DNA of 64,000 nucleotides from Caldilineaceae bacterium (GTDB taxonomy: Bacteria; Chloroflexota; Anaerolineae; Caldilineales; Caldilineaceae): the NCBI GenBank assembly GCA_022842065.1, contig JALHQH010000011.1, forward strand, positions 254,954 to 318,953. The letters are read 5' to 3'. Below, in pieces: positions 1 to 8,715 of the stretch (positions within the stretch are counted from its first letter, which is position 1; each line of letters opens with the position of its first letter). Under the pieces are notes generated by a model. It worked only from the letters and a program-made list of their open reading frames with translations. It did not search any database and was not told the DNA's origin. Made by a program: the position numbers and the translations under genes.

Positions 1-3000
1 GGAGGTCATCCCCCCCGCTGGCGCGAATCCGCCGCAACAGGTGGTCAAGTGGCAGGGCACCTTGGCCCCGAATGCTGAGATTAAGTTTACCTTCCAGGTC
101 CGTGTGATTGCCTTGTGTCAACCAAATCAACAGACGATGACCTTCACTAACCGCGCCGAAGCCAAACCGGTGGGGGGCGCGCTGGTGAGCGCCGAAGATA
201 CTTTTAGCGCCAAGTGCATCGGCTATGATGAGAATAACATCGACTTTGAAGCGGAACCAACCCCCAACGACATCGACCTGGGCAATCTTCTGGATCTACC
301 GGTGCGCTACATTATCACCAACACCCATGCGCTCTCGGTTAACCTGGGCTTCTTCCAATTGCCTGGTGTGACCGCTGCTGCGACTGCTGGCACCGCGCCC
401 CGCTTCTTGGACCGGATTACCCTTGCGCCGCAGTCGAGCCAACGTGTCGAATTGCTGCTCAATCTGGCGAACGGCGTCACCGATGAACTGAGCCTGCCCG
501 ATGATTACGTGCCCAGCACGACCATTGCCTTCTGTTTCCTGGTCGGCGATGATAATCACTGCCCCGATGCACAGACCTATCCGCAGTTGAATGGGGAACT
601 GCCCATGCAACTCAAAGCACGCCCGAATGACCTGGGTGACGCCCCCGACAGCAGCAACCATGCCGGCGCAAACATGGCTGCCTATCCTGGCGTACAAGCG
701 CTCTTCCCCACCGTTTTCGATGCGGCGACCGGGTTGCCCGAAGGCCCCCTGCATCGCTACCCACGCCCCTTCCACCTGGGGCAACGGGTGAGCCGCGAAG
801 CCGAAGCCGATCTCGGGCCGGACCAGGATGGGGTCAACAATCTCTTGCCCGCGGCCAATGATCCCGACAATGATCGTTTTGACGATGGCACCAATTTTGG
901 CCTTTGGAATCTGGCTCATTGCCAGCCGACCAATCTGCCCGTCCAGGTCGCGATTGGCCCCCAAGCGGTGAATTACTTCCAAACGCTGGGCACGCCAGGT
1001 TATCTCAACATCTGGATCGACAGCAACCACAACGGCGAGTGGAAAGATGCGACCCAATGTCCCGGTGTTGACGGCGCAAAACCGGCGGTCGAACATATTG
1101 TCATCGACTTCCCGATGAATGTGGTCGGCTTGGGGGCTGGGGTACACCTGCTCAATGTGCCGACTGGCTTGGTACCCTGGAACATTACTGACCAGCCGGC
1201 CTGGGTTCGCATGACCCTGAGCGAACGCCCGGCCAACAAAACATTAACTGCCGGTAGCCTGACCTATGGTGATGGCCGCGGTTACGCAACTCCCTTCAAA
1301 ACCGGCGAGACCGAAGATTATCTCTATCGCCCGTTGGCCGCTGGTGGTGGACCTGACCTGGCCGTTCACCTTTCAGGCCAAACCAAGTCGGAAGCGCTTC
1401 AGCAACCGGATTTACAGGCTGCTGCTACGGATCAACTGGGCAACTTTGAGATCCAAATTTTCCGCATCGACTACGAAAACATCGGTCTGGCCCCGGCGCA
1501 GAATGCCCTGCTAGAGTTCCAGATCCCCGAAAAGTTACGTGACATGGAGATCATCCTGGTCAAAGGCACCGACGTAAGCCGGGCCAACATGACCCGCACG
1601 GGTGACAAACTCAGCTTTATCCTGCCACACATTGAGCAGAATGCACATGGTTCGCTCGTCCTGGGCTGGTATGGCTGTATCACCTGTACCGTGTCCGCCG
1701 CCAGTGCCGATGTTGAGTACACGGCAAATGTCAACATCACCCTGGCCGGCGATATTGACCCCAGCAACAACCAGAGCAGCACAACCTTGCGTGGTCTACT
1801 CAGCTCGCCCATCATCGGCGCTTTTATGGATTACACCGATGATGCGTGTATGGATCGGATTATCAGCGGGCCGGCTGTGACCAACCGCACCACCGTGGAA
1901 CTGCGCGGCAAGGGGCAACCGAACCAGATTATTGCGATTCTGATTGGTCTCGTCAAAGTAGCCCAAGTCACCAGCGATGGGAATGGCAACTTTCGTTATA
2001 CTGCCACCTTGCCAGAAGGGCTACATACCATCAGCGCCCAATCGATCACCTCCCCGCGGGATTCGGCCTCTGGTCTATCCACGGGTAAGGTACGCCTGCT
2101 GGTCAAACCGTCCTTGCCCTATGACCCGATCAGCACCTGTTTTGTCGCCAGCAATGGCCGTTCGTATAGCATGCCGATCTTGGGTTACTCGTTCGGTGCC
2201 ACCCAGACCGGCAGTTGGTTCCGCAGTGGGGCAACCTACCAGGTCAGTGTCAACACCAACGGCAGCGACCCGAATGGGTACTTCAAGGTCACCTTCGAGG
2301 ATATTCTGATTTCGTCGCTGACCGATGATGACGGGGATGGCACCTTTGTCGGGCAAGTCACTTTCCCGGCCCAGGCTGCGGCCCTCACTGCAAAGGGCAA
2401 ACTCGGCGTGATCGTGGGTGCAGGCGGTAATGAGAGCAGCTTTAGCAGCGAGATTAGTACGGCGGTCGATGGGGTGATTACCAATCGCACGACCAACCAA
2501 CCCGTTGCCAATGCCAGTGTCGGGGTCTTGATTGCCGAAGACGTTGACGACGGCAGTACCATCTATGCCGCCTGGAGCGAGACTCAATCCGGCCAACCGA
2601 ATCCCCAGGTGACTGGCAGTGACGGCAAGTACAGCTACAGCGCCGACAGTGGACGCTACCGGCTCGATGTTATTGCTACGGGCTATCAGCCCTACCGCAG
2701 TGTGACCATTGACGCCGCCACTGCCGCCTTGGGCCAAAACATCAGCCTTAGCCCTGTAGTTGCCGAGGCGACGACCCATACGGTCTTTGTCACGGCTGCT
2801 GGTTTCACGCCGGCCACCCTCACCGTCACCCCTGGCAGTGTCATCGAGTTTGTCAACATCGATCTAACCGAGCATAGCACCGTCGGCAGTAACTGGGATA
2901 GTGGATTGCTCTCCAGCGGGCAGAGTTACAAAGTCAAAGTCGGGCAAATCGGCACCTTCACCTATAGTGAACACACCGATGTGCTCAACCGTGGGACAGT

Positions 3001-3064
3001 GGTTGTCAGCGGTGACACGTTTGAGCGGCCCAATGCGCTTTTCCTGCCGCTGGTCCAGCGTTAA
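1..3064 (+). CDS. Large secreted multi-domain surface protein (3' part)
   Basis: The gene runs in from the left edge: the frame is open from base 2, and the GTG at 41 is internal, not a start. About 1,020 residues are visible. In order I see the end of a DUF11-like beta-sandwich, a GEVED-type domain (a DLGDAPDS start, a DGVNN/DNDRFDDG stretch, WIDSNHNGEW, closing GETEDYL), a second DUF11-like segment, a Big-like module, a carboxypeptidase-regulatory-like fold with the phrase TGSDGKYSY, and a cupredoxin-like domain near the end. The protein stops with FLPLVQR, a tail I associate with secreted Chloroflexota proteins. Role is probably extracellular adhesion or matrix. The signal peptide lies outside the window. 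Confidence 0.85.
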   Translation, partial: EVIPPAGANPPQQVVKWQGTLAPNAEIKFTFQVRVIALCQPNQQTMTFTNRAEAKPVGGALVSAEDTFSAKCIGYDENNIDFEAEPTPNDIDLGNLLDLPVRYIITNTHALSVNLGFFQLPGVTAAATAGTAPRFLDRITLAPQSSQRVELLLNLANGVTDELSLPDDYVPSTTIAFCFLVGDDNHCPDAQTYPQLNGELPMQLKARPNDLGDAPDSSNHAGANMAAYPGVQALFPTVFDAATGLPEGPLHRYPRPFHLGQRVSREAEADLGPDQDGVNNLLPAANDPDNDRFDDGTNFGLWNLAHCQPTNLPVQVAIGPQAVNYFQTLGTPGYLNIWIDSNHNGEWKDATQCPGVDGAKPAVEHIVIDFPMNVVGLGAGVHLLNVPTGLVPWNITDQPAWVRMTLSERPANKTLTAGSLTYGDGRGYATPFKTGETEDYLYRPLAAGGGPDLAVHLSGQTKSEALQQPDLQAAATDQLGNFEIQIFRIDYENIGLAPAQNALLEFQIPEKLRDMEIILVKGTDVSRANMTRTGDKLSFILPHIEQNAHGSLVLGWYGCITCTVSAASADVEYTANVNITLAGDIDPSNNQSSTTLRGLLSSPIIGAFMDYTDDACMDRIISGPAVTNRTTVELRGKGQPNQIIAILIGLVKVAQVTSDGNGNFRYTATLPEGLHTISAQSITSPRDSASGLSTGKVRLLVKPSLPYDPISTCFVASNGRSYSMPILGYSFGATQTGSWFRSGATYQVSVNTNGSDPNGYFKVTFEDILISSLTDDDGDGTFVGQVTFPAQAAALTAKGKLGVIVGAGGNESSFSSEISTAVDGVITNRTTNQPVANASVGVLIAEDVDDGSTIYAAWSETQSGQPNPQVTGSDGKYSYSADSGRYRLDVIATGYQPYRSVTIDAATAALGQNISLSPVVAEATTHTVFVTAAGFTPATLTVTPGSVIEFVNIDLTEHSTVGSNWDSGLLSSGQSYKVKVGQIGTFTYSEHTDVLNRGTVVVSGDTFERPNALFLPLVQR

Positions 3065-3072
3065 TGGTTCCC

Positions 3073-3325
3073 AGCTATAGCATCAAGATAAAGATTTTTC
3101 GCCCGCCCCCTGAGCGTGTCGACGGGTAAGGGCGGAAAATCTTTATCTTAAAAACTATAGTTCCCTCGGCGCTGGTACATGGCGGCGTAAATCACCCAAT
3201 CGCTCGCCCGTGCTTAGCCGGTCACGGACCGGCTAAGCACGGGCGAACGATTCTGGACCTGTCAGCAGATTGTATGCATAAATTGCTGGAAACAATGGTA
3301 ACATAACCAGCGTTTCCAGCAATTT
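3073..3325. repeat. Three consecutive inverted repeats after the surface-protein gene
   Basis: The stretch 3065-3542 has no gene and is dominated by three stem-loops. First, arms 3085-3104 and 3130-3149 (19 of 20 pairs). Second, arms 3198-3223 and 3227-3252 (25 of 26 pairs, 3-base loop), built on GCCCGTGCTTAGCCGG. Third, arms 3280-3293 and 3312-3325 (14 of 14). None has a clean U-run, so simple intrinsic termination is not obvious. They may act as mRNA 3' ends or be small repetitive elements. From 3326 to 3542 I see only the SMR gene's leader. Confidence 0.85.
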
Positions 3326-3542
3326 TGATTGTTTCTATCGGTTGGCAGCTTAGCTGACCACAAATCTGCGCGATTTGCCAGAAACTTTGCCGAAAAATTG
3401 GCTTGTGAGCACGTTAAATAGTAGTAGTTATTTGTCGCAACCGTGCATCACACCGCAGACCACAACGCCAATGCCCGCCGTCCGTGATCGACAAGCTTTC
3501 ACGGCGCGACCACTGATGTGCCAATTTCACTTTGGAGGATTT

Positions 3543-3851
3543 ATGAATATATTACTGTTGGTCAGCGCCGCGTTGAGCTATAGCATCGGAGGATACTTTA
3601 TGAAACTCTCCGAAGGCCTTTCGCGGCCCGGTCCGACCTTGCTGGTGTTGGGGCTTTTCTGCTTTGGCGCGATCTTGCAGACGATTGCCATGCGCCAGGG
3701 CGAGTTAAGTGTCACCTACATTGTTGTGCTTGGCCTCGAAGCGATCACCGCGCTCGCTCTGGGCTTGCTCTTTCTGGGCGAAGGGGTGACGGCGCTGAAG
3801 TTGGTTGGCATTTCGTTGGTCGCGCTCGGTGTCGTTGTCCTACGGATTTAA
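3543..3851 (+). CDS. SMR/DMT-type small membrane protein
   Basis: 102 residues with four hydrophobic segments, the size and spacing of small multidrug resistance transporters such as EmrE. The FMKLSEGLSRPGPT segment lines up with the EmrE MKFSEGFTR region. The ATG at 3543 is chosen because GGAGG lies just before it; an upstream extension of the frame to 3375 has no comparable ribosome site. By ungapped alignment the catalytic glutamate of EmrE (Glu14) corresponds to Tyr13 here, so proton-coupled cation efflux is doubtful. It may be a half-size DMT protein with another substrate. Confidence 0.8.
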   Translation: MNILLLVSAALSYSIGGYFMKLSEGLSRPGPTLLVLGLFCFGAILQTIAMRQGELSVTYIVVLGLEAITALALGLLFLGEGVTALKLVGISLVALGVVVLRI

Positions 3852-3905
3852 GTTGATCGTTGACAATTTTTCCCGCTATCTGCTTTTCAAATGGAGTACT
3901 TGCTT

Positions 3906-4433
3906 ATGCCGGTTTGGCCGCAACGTGTTTTTCTCCTTTGCTTTCTCCTGCCGCTGCTCGTCGCTGGCTGTCAACGTAGCCCCGCCCCGCAGAGCAGCAG
4001 CGGTATGAACTATGCTTGGCTCACCACCGTGCCGGTGGACACCAAAGTCTACACGATTACCGGCACCGTCGCCGCTGATGTCGAAAGCCTGGTGCGCCAA
4101 ACTGCGCCGGCCCAAGCCCAAAGCTACAACGCCGATGCGCTAAGTTATAGCACCTTCTCCGGCCCTCAAATGAACGGCAAAGGGATGGTGCGGTTAACGG
4201 TTGCCGGCTCTGACGCCGAGTTGGCCCCGGTTGGCAGCACCGTGATTCTCAAAGTGGATGACACCAAAGGCATCCTCCTCTTGCCGGGCGATCAGGTCAC
4301 CTTTAAGTGCCGCGCCCAATTTGAAGCGATCGCCGCCGTGGTCAACCGCCAGGAATTCGATCCGGCTGCTGGGACGTGGGAGTTGGATTACTGTCGGTTA
4401 GCGACGCCGGTGGTGGGGGCGGCTGGGCCATAA
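3906..4433 (+). CDS. Putative lipoprotein of unknown function
   Basis: 175 residues from the ATG at 3906, which has GGAG nine bases upstream; the ATG at 3891 overlaps that site and is less likely. The N-terminus is a lipoprotein signal: short basic start, hydrophobic stretch, lipobox LVAGC with Cys22. The mature part (about 150 residues) looks beta-rich with no transmembrane segment, and has two cysteines near the C-terminus (FKCRAQF and LDYCRL). I do not recognise the family. It lies 54 bases after the SMR gene and may be co-transcribed with it. Confidence 0.7.
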   Translation: MPVWPQRVFLLCFLLPLLVAGCQRSPAPQSSSGMNYAWLTTVPVDTKVYTITGTVAADVESLVRQTAPAQAQSYNADALSYSTFSGPQMNGKGMVRLTVAGSDAELAPVGSTVILKVDDTKGILLLPGDQVTFKCRAQFEAIAAVVNRQEFDPAAGTWELDYCRLATPVVGAAGP

Positions 4434-4528
4434 ATTGATCATCGGATGGTTGGGCACTGACGCCCAATCCTTGCTCCTGGTATGCTGCTTATGGCAAGCA
4501 GTTTATCACACAAGCAAAAGGAGCAAAC

Positions 4529-5491
4529 ATGGCGGAAAATGGCTGGACCAAGGCAAATATGCCTGATCTCAACGGTAAAGTCGCGATTGTCACCGGGGCT
4601 AACAGCGGCCTGGGCTACGAAGTGACCAAAGGGTTGGCCGAGAAGGGCGCGCAGGTGGTGTTGGCCTGTCGCAATCTGCAAAAAGCGACACCCGCGGTCG
4701 ATCGATTGCGGCGCGATGTGCCTGCTGCCTCACTGGCTGTCATGGAAATAGATCTGGCCGATCTGGTCTCAATCCAACGCTTTGCTGAGGCGTTTAAGCA
4801 GCGCTATGATCGCCTTGACATTCTTTGTAATAATGCGGGTCTGATGGCCATCCCCCGCCGTGAGACCAAAGATGGCTTTGAAATGCAGTTGGGGACGAAT
4901 CACTTGGGGCACTTTGCCTTAACTGGTCATTTGATCGACCTGGTCATGCGCACCCCAGGTGCACGGGTGGTTAATGTGAGCAGCGGTCTCCATCAACGGG
5001 GTGTGATCAATTTTGACGATCTCATGGGCAAGGGGCAATACCGCGAAGGTGATGCCTACAGCCAGAGCAAACTGGCCAATCTGCTCTTTGCCTATGAACT
5101 GGAACGAAAATTGCGCGCCACCGCTGTCACGGCGATTAGCGTGGGCACCCATCCCGGCTATGCGGCGACCAATCTGCAAGGGGTCGGGCCGATCATGAGT
5201 GGTTCACGCGCCAAACAGTGGCTCATGAAAGCGGCCAACGCAATCTTCGCACAAAGTGCCGAGATGGGCGCGCTGCCACTGCTCTTTGCCGCCACCGAAC
5301 CGACTGTCAACGGCTGTGATTATATCGGCCCAAGCGGTACGCTGGGGATGCGCGGTTACCCGGCGAAAGTCCGCTCCAGCCCCGCCTCGTATGACGAAAC
5401 CGCCGCCCAGCGCCTTTGGGCTGTATCTGAAGAATTGACTGGCGTCCATTACACAGCATTAACCAAACCCCAGCAGGCCGTGATGGCATGA
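4529..5491 (+). CDS. Short-chain dehydrogenase/reductase (retinol dehydrogenase-like)
   Basis: 320 residues. A Rossmann fold is shown by TGANSGLG near residue 18, the NNAG motif near 100, the serine of VNVSSG, and the catalytic YSQSK tyrosine-lysine pair near 175. The length and the NHLGHFALT segment fit the retinol dehydrogenase/WW-oxidoreductase-like branch, which usually prefers NADP. Substrate is unknown. The start is supported by AAAAGGAG upstream. The next gene is convergent. Confidence 0.88.
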   Translation: MAENGWTKANMPDLNGKVAIVTGANSGLGYEVTKGLAEKGAQVVLACRNLQKATPAVDRLRRDVPAASLAVMEIDLADLVSIQRFAEAFKQRYDRLDILCNNAGLMAIPRRETKDGFEMQLGTNHLGHFALTGHLIDLVMRTPGARVVNVSSGLHQRGVINFDDLMGKGQYREGDAYSQSKLANLLFAYELERKLRATAVTAISVGTHPGYAATNLQGVGPIMSGSRAKQWLMKAANAIFAQSAEMGALPLLFAATEPTVNGCDYIGPSGTLGMRGYPAKVRSSPASYDETAAQRLWAVSEELTGVHYTALTKPQQAVMA

Positions 5492-5555
5492 CCAGTGACA
5501 ACTGACGACTAATCTTGGAATACGCGCTGCACAGTAGCGCTTGACTGGATCGTAC

Positions 5556-5617
5556 CAACCGCTCTAAGGGGATGGTCAAATCCCCGCCAGGATCTCACGA
5601 TCCTGACGGAGCGGTTG
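5556..5617. other. Three-way-junction-like structured sequence between convergent genes
   Basis: In the 207-base gap after the dehydrogenase a closing stem (5556-5564 with 5609-5617, nine pairs) encloses two perfect hairpins: 5568-5573 with 5580-5585 (six pairs, loop GGTCAA) and 5588-5594 with 5599-5605 (seven pairs, loop TCAC). The fold is compact and has no U-run. It may be a shared 3' end structure for the two converging transcripts or a small structured element. I know no RNA family it matches. Confidence 0.55.
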
Positions 5618-5698
5618 CGGACGATTGACTATGATAATTGTATCTGCTCGCTGCCCTGTCTAAAATCGGTCGGCGGTCGCGGGTGCCCATTGGGCGCA

Positions 5699-6364
5699 TC
5701 AGCCACTAGTGGTCCCAAAGTGGCGCGCGATGATGCCTTGTGCTTCCTCGATTTCATCCGCATTAATGGTATGGCCCATCCCCGGATAGAGTTTCGCGGT
5801 GACCTGTGCGCCGAGCGTTTCTAACGTTTCGGCGCTTTCAAGTACACGCATTTTGGGAATGTGAAAATCCACATCACTACAGCCTAAAAAGACCGGCGTA
5901 CCAGCCAGGTTGCCGCTGTAACGGCCCTTGGGGCTATCGGGGCCAATCAACCCGCCACTGAAGACGAAGAGTCCCCCATAGCGCTCGGGCTGGCGCGCTA
6001 CAAATTCAGCGGCCAAACAGGCACCTTGCGAAAAGCCGGCAAAAAGCATATTTTTAGCCGCAATTCCTGCCGCGTTGAGCTGTTTGAACAACTCTTCTAA
6101 GCCTGCTAACGCCGAAGAAAGATACGGCTCATTGCTTGCCGTCGGCGCCAAAAAGCTATTCGGATACCAACTATTGCCCTTTGCCTGCGGCGCAACATAC
6201 GCCAGATCGGGATGATAAAGTTCATCCGCCAGTGGTAGAATGCTTTGCGCGGTTGCCCCTCGCCCATGCACCAAAATCATCACGCCGCGGGCTTCAGCCA
6301 ATGTTTTCCCACTTTGATAAACTGGTTGCCCCTGGTGAGGGCCGGTCGTTGTGTTCAAGTTCAT
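5699..6364 (-). CDS. mhqD: Alpha/beta hydrolase, carboxylesterase/phospholipase (MhqD-like)
   Basis: 221 residues from the ATG at 6364, which has AAGGA nine bases upstream; a longer in-frame start at 6415 adds 17 unlikely residues. It has the oxyanion segment LVHGRGAT, the nucleophile elbow GFSQG, a late aspartate (CSDVDFHI) and the catalytic histidine in GMGHTI. This is the family of B. subtilis MhqD (YodD), made with the ring-cleaving dioxygenase MhqO under MhqR control in the quinone response. Here the same trio lies together on the minus strand, so the name is inferred from family plus context. Confidence 0.8.
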   Translation of the reverse strand: MNLNTTTGPHQGQPVYQSGKTLAEARGVMILVHGRGATAQSILPLADELYHPDLAYVAPQAKGNSWYPNSFLAPTASNEPYLSSALAGLEELFKQLNAAGIAAKNMLFAGFSQGACLAAEFVARQPERYGGLFVFSGGLIGPDSPKGRYSGNLAGTPVFLGCSDVDFHIPKMRVLESAETLETLGAQVTAKLYPGMGHTINADEIEEAQGIIARHFGTTSG

Positions 6365-6401
6365 TCTGATTGTCCTTACTCTATTATTTGCTGTATGTTT
6401 A

Positions 6402-6463
6402 GCCACAGAGCACACAGAGTAAGCATACCCTAAACTCTCTGTGTCCGCTGTGTGCTCTGTGGC
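6402..6463. repeat. Stem-loop built from repeated CACAGAG words
   Basis: Arms 6402-6417 and 6448-6463 pair perfectly over 16 bases. The left arm repeats the word CACAGAG, and further copies of the complementary word continue to 6478. The element sits just after the stop of the dioxygenase gene (minus strand, ends 6505) and before the esterase gene. It is one of a set of stop-adjacent snap-back repeats in the window. Confidence 0.8.
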
Positions 6464-6504
6464 CTCCGTGCTCTTTGTGTTTTTATTCGCCCATCCTACA
6501 CCAG

Positions 6505-7464
6505 TTAATCAGCCCCTGCCGTCAACCGTTCCAACGTAATCGGCGGTAACTGGGCTTCAATTTTGGCGCGCTCCGGCTCTAGCCAGTCGGGCAATTTGAC
6601 ATGGGTGCCCAACTCTACAACCGCTTCATCATAGGCAAAGCCCGGTGCATCGGTTGCCACTTCAAAGAGCACATTACTTGGCGCACGGAAGTAGATCGAG
6701 TGAAAGTACTGGCGATCCATCACCGGCGAAACGCCATAGCCGGCCTGGTGCAACAGCGCTTTGTACTCGCCCTGTTCGCTGTCATCAACCGTGCGGAAGG
6801 CAATGTGATGCACAGAGCCAGCGCCAAACCGCGCCGGTGGTCGATTGGCCTCCACCAGCAGATCGATGTAAAGGCCAATATCCTGTGACGCCCCCTGGTA
6901 GCGATAACGGTTTGCTTCTTGCCCGATGAATTGATAGCCCAATTGCTCCATTAGCAGCCGACCGGTCGGTTCGGCCTGTGCTACCCACAATGTGGCACTA
7001 TGGAAGCCACGCAGCGCATGTGCGGCGGTAATCGGACCGTCGGCCCAATGTCGTATGGTCGCCTGGGCATCGCTGCCCACTAACTCGATCACCATGCCAT
7101 CCGGGTCAGCAAAGGTGAGGACCGGGTCGCCAAAACGCGTACTTTCGGCCTGAATCGGGATGCCATGTTCGCTTAGACGTTTGCGCCAAAAATCTAATGC
7201 AGCGGTTGGCACGCTGTAGGCGGTGGCCCCTACTTCCCCATTGCCACGCCGGCCTTGGGGCATATTGCGCCAAGGGAAAAAGGTGAGCACTGTCCCTGGT
7301 GTGCCGATTTCATCACCAAAGTAAAAGTGATAGGTGCTGGGATCATCAAAGTTGACAGTGCGCTTGACCAGGCGCTGGCCCAATAGATTGTGATAGAACT
7401 CCAGATTGCGTTGCGGGTCGCCGGCAACGGCCGTAATGTGATGGATCCCTTGGATTGGTTGCAT
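6505..7464 (-). CDS. mhqO: Ring-cleaving dioxygenase, vicinal oxygen chelate family (MhqO-like)
   Basis: 319 residues with two glyoxalase/bleomycin-resistance modules. It opens with GIHHITAVAGDPQRN, typical of the MhqO/YkcA/CatE-like extradiol dioxygenases; the second module has the metal-binding histidine phrase GSVHHIAFRT, and an acidic ligand is likely in FEVATDAPGF. These iron enzymes open hydroquinone or catechol rings and protect against quinones. The regulator lies just upstream and an MhqD-like esterase downstream. A 19-base motif at 7522-7540 before the gene also occurs before the regulator. Confidence 0.85.
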   Translation of the reverse strand: MQPIQGIHHITAVAGDPQRNLEFYHNLLGQRLVKRTVNFDDPSTYHFYFGDEIGTPGTVLTFFPWRNMPQGRRGNGEVGATAYSVPTAALDFWRKRLSEHGIPIQAESTRFGDPVLTFADPDGMVIELVGSDAQATIRHWADGPITAAHALRGFHSATLWVAQAEPTGRLLMEQLGYQFIGQEANRYRYQGASQDIGLYIDLLVEANRPPARFGAGSVHHIAFRTVDDSEQGEYKALLHQAGYGVSPVMDRQYFHSIYFRAPSNVLFEVATDAPGFAYDEAVVELGTHVKLPDWLEPERAKIEAQLPPITLERLTAGAD

Positions 7465-7521
7465 GGTTATGCACTCCTTTTGAATATAGGTTGCTTGCTA
7501 TTATGCCCTGATTTTAGCTCT

Positions 7522-7540
7522 ATATCATAAATCTTGATGT
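7522..7540. promoter_or_regulatory. Putative MarR/MhqR operator before the dioxygenase gene
   Basis: ATATCATAAATCTTGATGT matches the site at 8072-8090 at 16 of 19 positions. It is flanked by an eight-base inverted pair, TTTAGCTC and GAGCTAAA. A motif shared by a MarR gene and its likely target, in the same orientation relative to both, suggests autoregulation and co-regulation. The binding is inferred. Confidence 0.6.
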
Positions 7541-7575
7541 GGAGCTAAATCTCTAAAAAAATCTATTTAACCGCG

Positions 7576-8028
7576 TTAAATGGTTTGGCCGAGGCCCAAT
7601 TTGCGACAGAGCCGCGCCAATTCGACTTGCTCATTTTCCGCCAATATTTGTACAGTCTCAACCACCATGGCGACATGTGCAGGAAAGATGGCTGTGATCA
7701 AGCTGTGACCGGCCGGCGTTAATTCGACAATGACCGAACGGCGATCTTCTGGATTCTGTGTACGCCTTACCAAGTTGCGTTTCTCTAGATTATCGATGAC
7801 CAGTGTCATATTGCCGGTGCTGCGCAGGATCTTCTCACACAGTTGACCAGGGCTCATTGCGCCCAGATGATAGAGCGCCTCCAATACGCCAAACTGGCTG
7901 ACCGTCAACCCGTGGTCGTGCAGGTGATGATTGATGCGTGCCGAGACCGTATCTGCTGCGCGTGAAAGTTTGATATATAGATCAAGCGCGATGCGCTCTT
8001 GTGCTGTTCCCCGATGATGGGTGGCCAT
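7576..8028 (-). CDS. mhqR: MarR-family transcriptional regulator (MhqR-like)
   Basis: 150 residues, standard MarR length. The winged helix-turn-helix is visible: LTVSQFGVLEALYHLGAMSPGQL, the recognition region LRSTGNMTLVIDNLEKRNLVRR, and the wing signature NPEDRRSVIVELTPAG. MarR proteins bind palindromes as dimers and release them on phenolic or quinone stress. It precedes the dioxygenase and esterase genes on the same strand, the gene set MhqR controls in Bacillus. No obvious sensing cysteine is present, as expected for non-redox MarR proteins. Confidence 0.82.
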   Translation of the reverse strand: MATHHRGTAQERIALDLYIKLSRAADTVSARINHHLHDHGLTVSQFGVLEALYHLGAMSPGQLCEKILRSTGNMTLVIDNLEKRNLVRRTQNPEDRRSVIVELTPAGHSLITAIFPAHVAMVVETVQILAENEQVELARLCRKLGLGQTI

Positions 8029-8071
8029 ACTTAGCTCTTTATTTGCTGCTGTGTTTTAGACTTTTATTTTG

Positions 8072-8090
8072 ATATCGTAAATCTTTATAT
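8072..8090. promoter_or_regulatory. Putative MarR/MhqR operator before the regulator gene
   Basis: ATATCGTAAATCTTTATAT lies 44 bases upstream of the regulator start. With neighbouring bases it forms an inverted repeat, TTGATAT and ATATCAA, spaced by 11. It is the partner of 7522-7540. The AT-rich surroundings fit a promoter region. Confidence 0.6.
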
Positions 8091-8166
8091 CAAGATAATA
8101 GCAGAGATTTCATTACTTGTCAACCCCCAATTGTGGAGTACCTTCTCATTACATGTAATGGTTTCA

Positions 8167-8715
8167 TTAAATGTACCGATGGCGATAGAAGTGCGAAACT
8201 AGGGTGAATAGGAGTGGTATCCCTGCATATTGAGCAAAGTTCAACAGATTGGTGCGTACCCAGTGTAGATAGGGATGGCTTCCCCACCGGCTCTTGCTCA
8301 AATCGCAGGCTAGTACCCAACAGAAGACCAGTATGCCTAAAAAGGCGGTATAGAGAATGAGCGGAAAGAGCCACGTGGCGGGCAAGGTGGCAGCTAATGT
8401 TGTCTGCCACTGCTGGGCTAGACCAAAGAGCACGAGTAGATGAGCCAATTGGTCGATTAAAAAGCCTGGTGCTTGCTGTCTGGCTGGCACGCGAACTTTG
8501 ATATAGTCAGTAATAAAATGGAGCAAGCCCAGTTGCAACAAAAGTGGTAGCGCATGGTGGATGGGGTGGATTAGCAAAGCGGTCACAACAAGGTGAATAC
8601 AGGTATGTAACAAAACTCCGCGCCAGCTCTGCAATTTAAGGCGATAGATCCAGTTCGTTTGGAGTGGAAAATCAGCAATTAAGTGCCCCAGCAAGAGGGC
8701 CGCGGCGAGGTTCAT
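8167..8715 (-). CDS. DUF3307 membrane protein
   Basis: 182 residues with four to five hydrophobic segments. The opening LLLGHLIADFPLQTNWIYRLK and the middle HFITDYIKV match the DUF3307 signature, in which histidine and aspartate sit at membrane edges. Function is unknown; the family is common in bacteria as a lone integral membrane protein. It is divergent from the trp leader. The gap 8716-9028 holds no gene; an eight-base inverted repeat at 8897-8915 (TTACGTAT, TGT, ATACGTAA) is the only distinct site seen there. Confidence 0.72.
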   Translation of the reverse strand: MNLAAALLLGHLIADFPLQTNWIYRLKLQSWRGVLLHTCIHLVVTALLIHPIHHALPLLLQLGLLHFITDYIKVRVPARQQAPGFLIDQLAHLLVLFGLAQQWQTTLAATLPATWLFPLILYTAFLGILVFCWVLACDLSKSRWGSHPYLHWVRTNLLNFAQYAGIPLLFTLVSHFYRHRYI

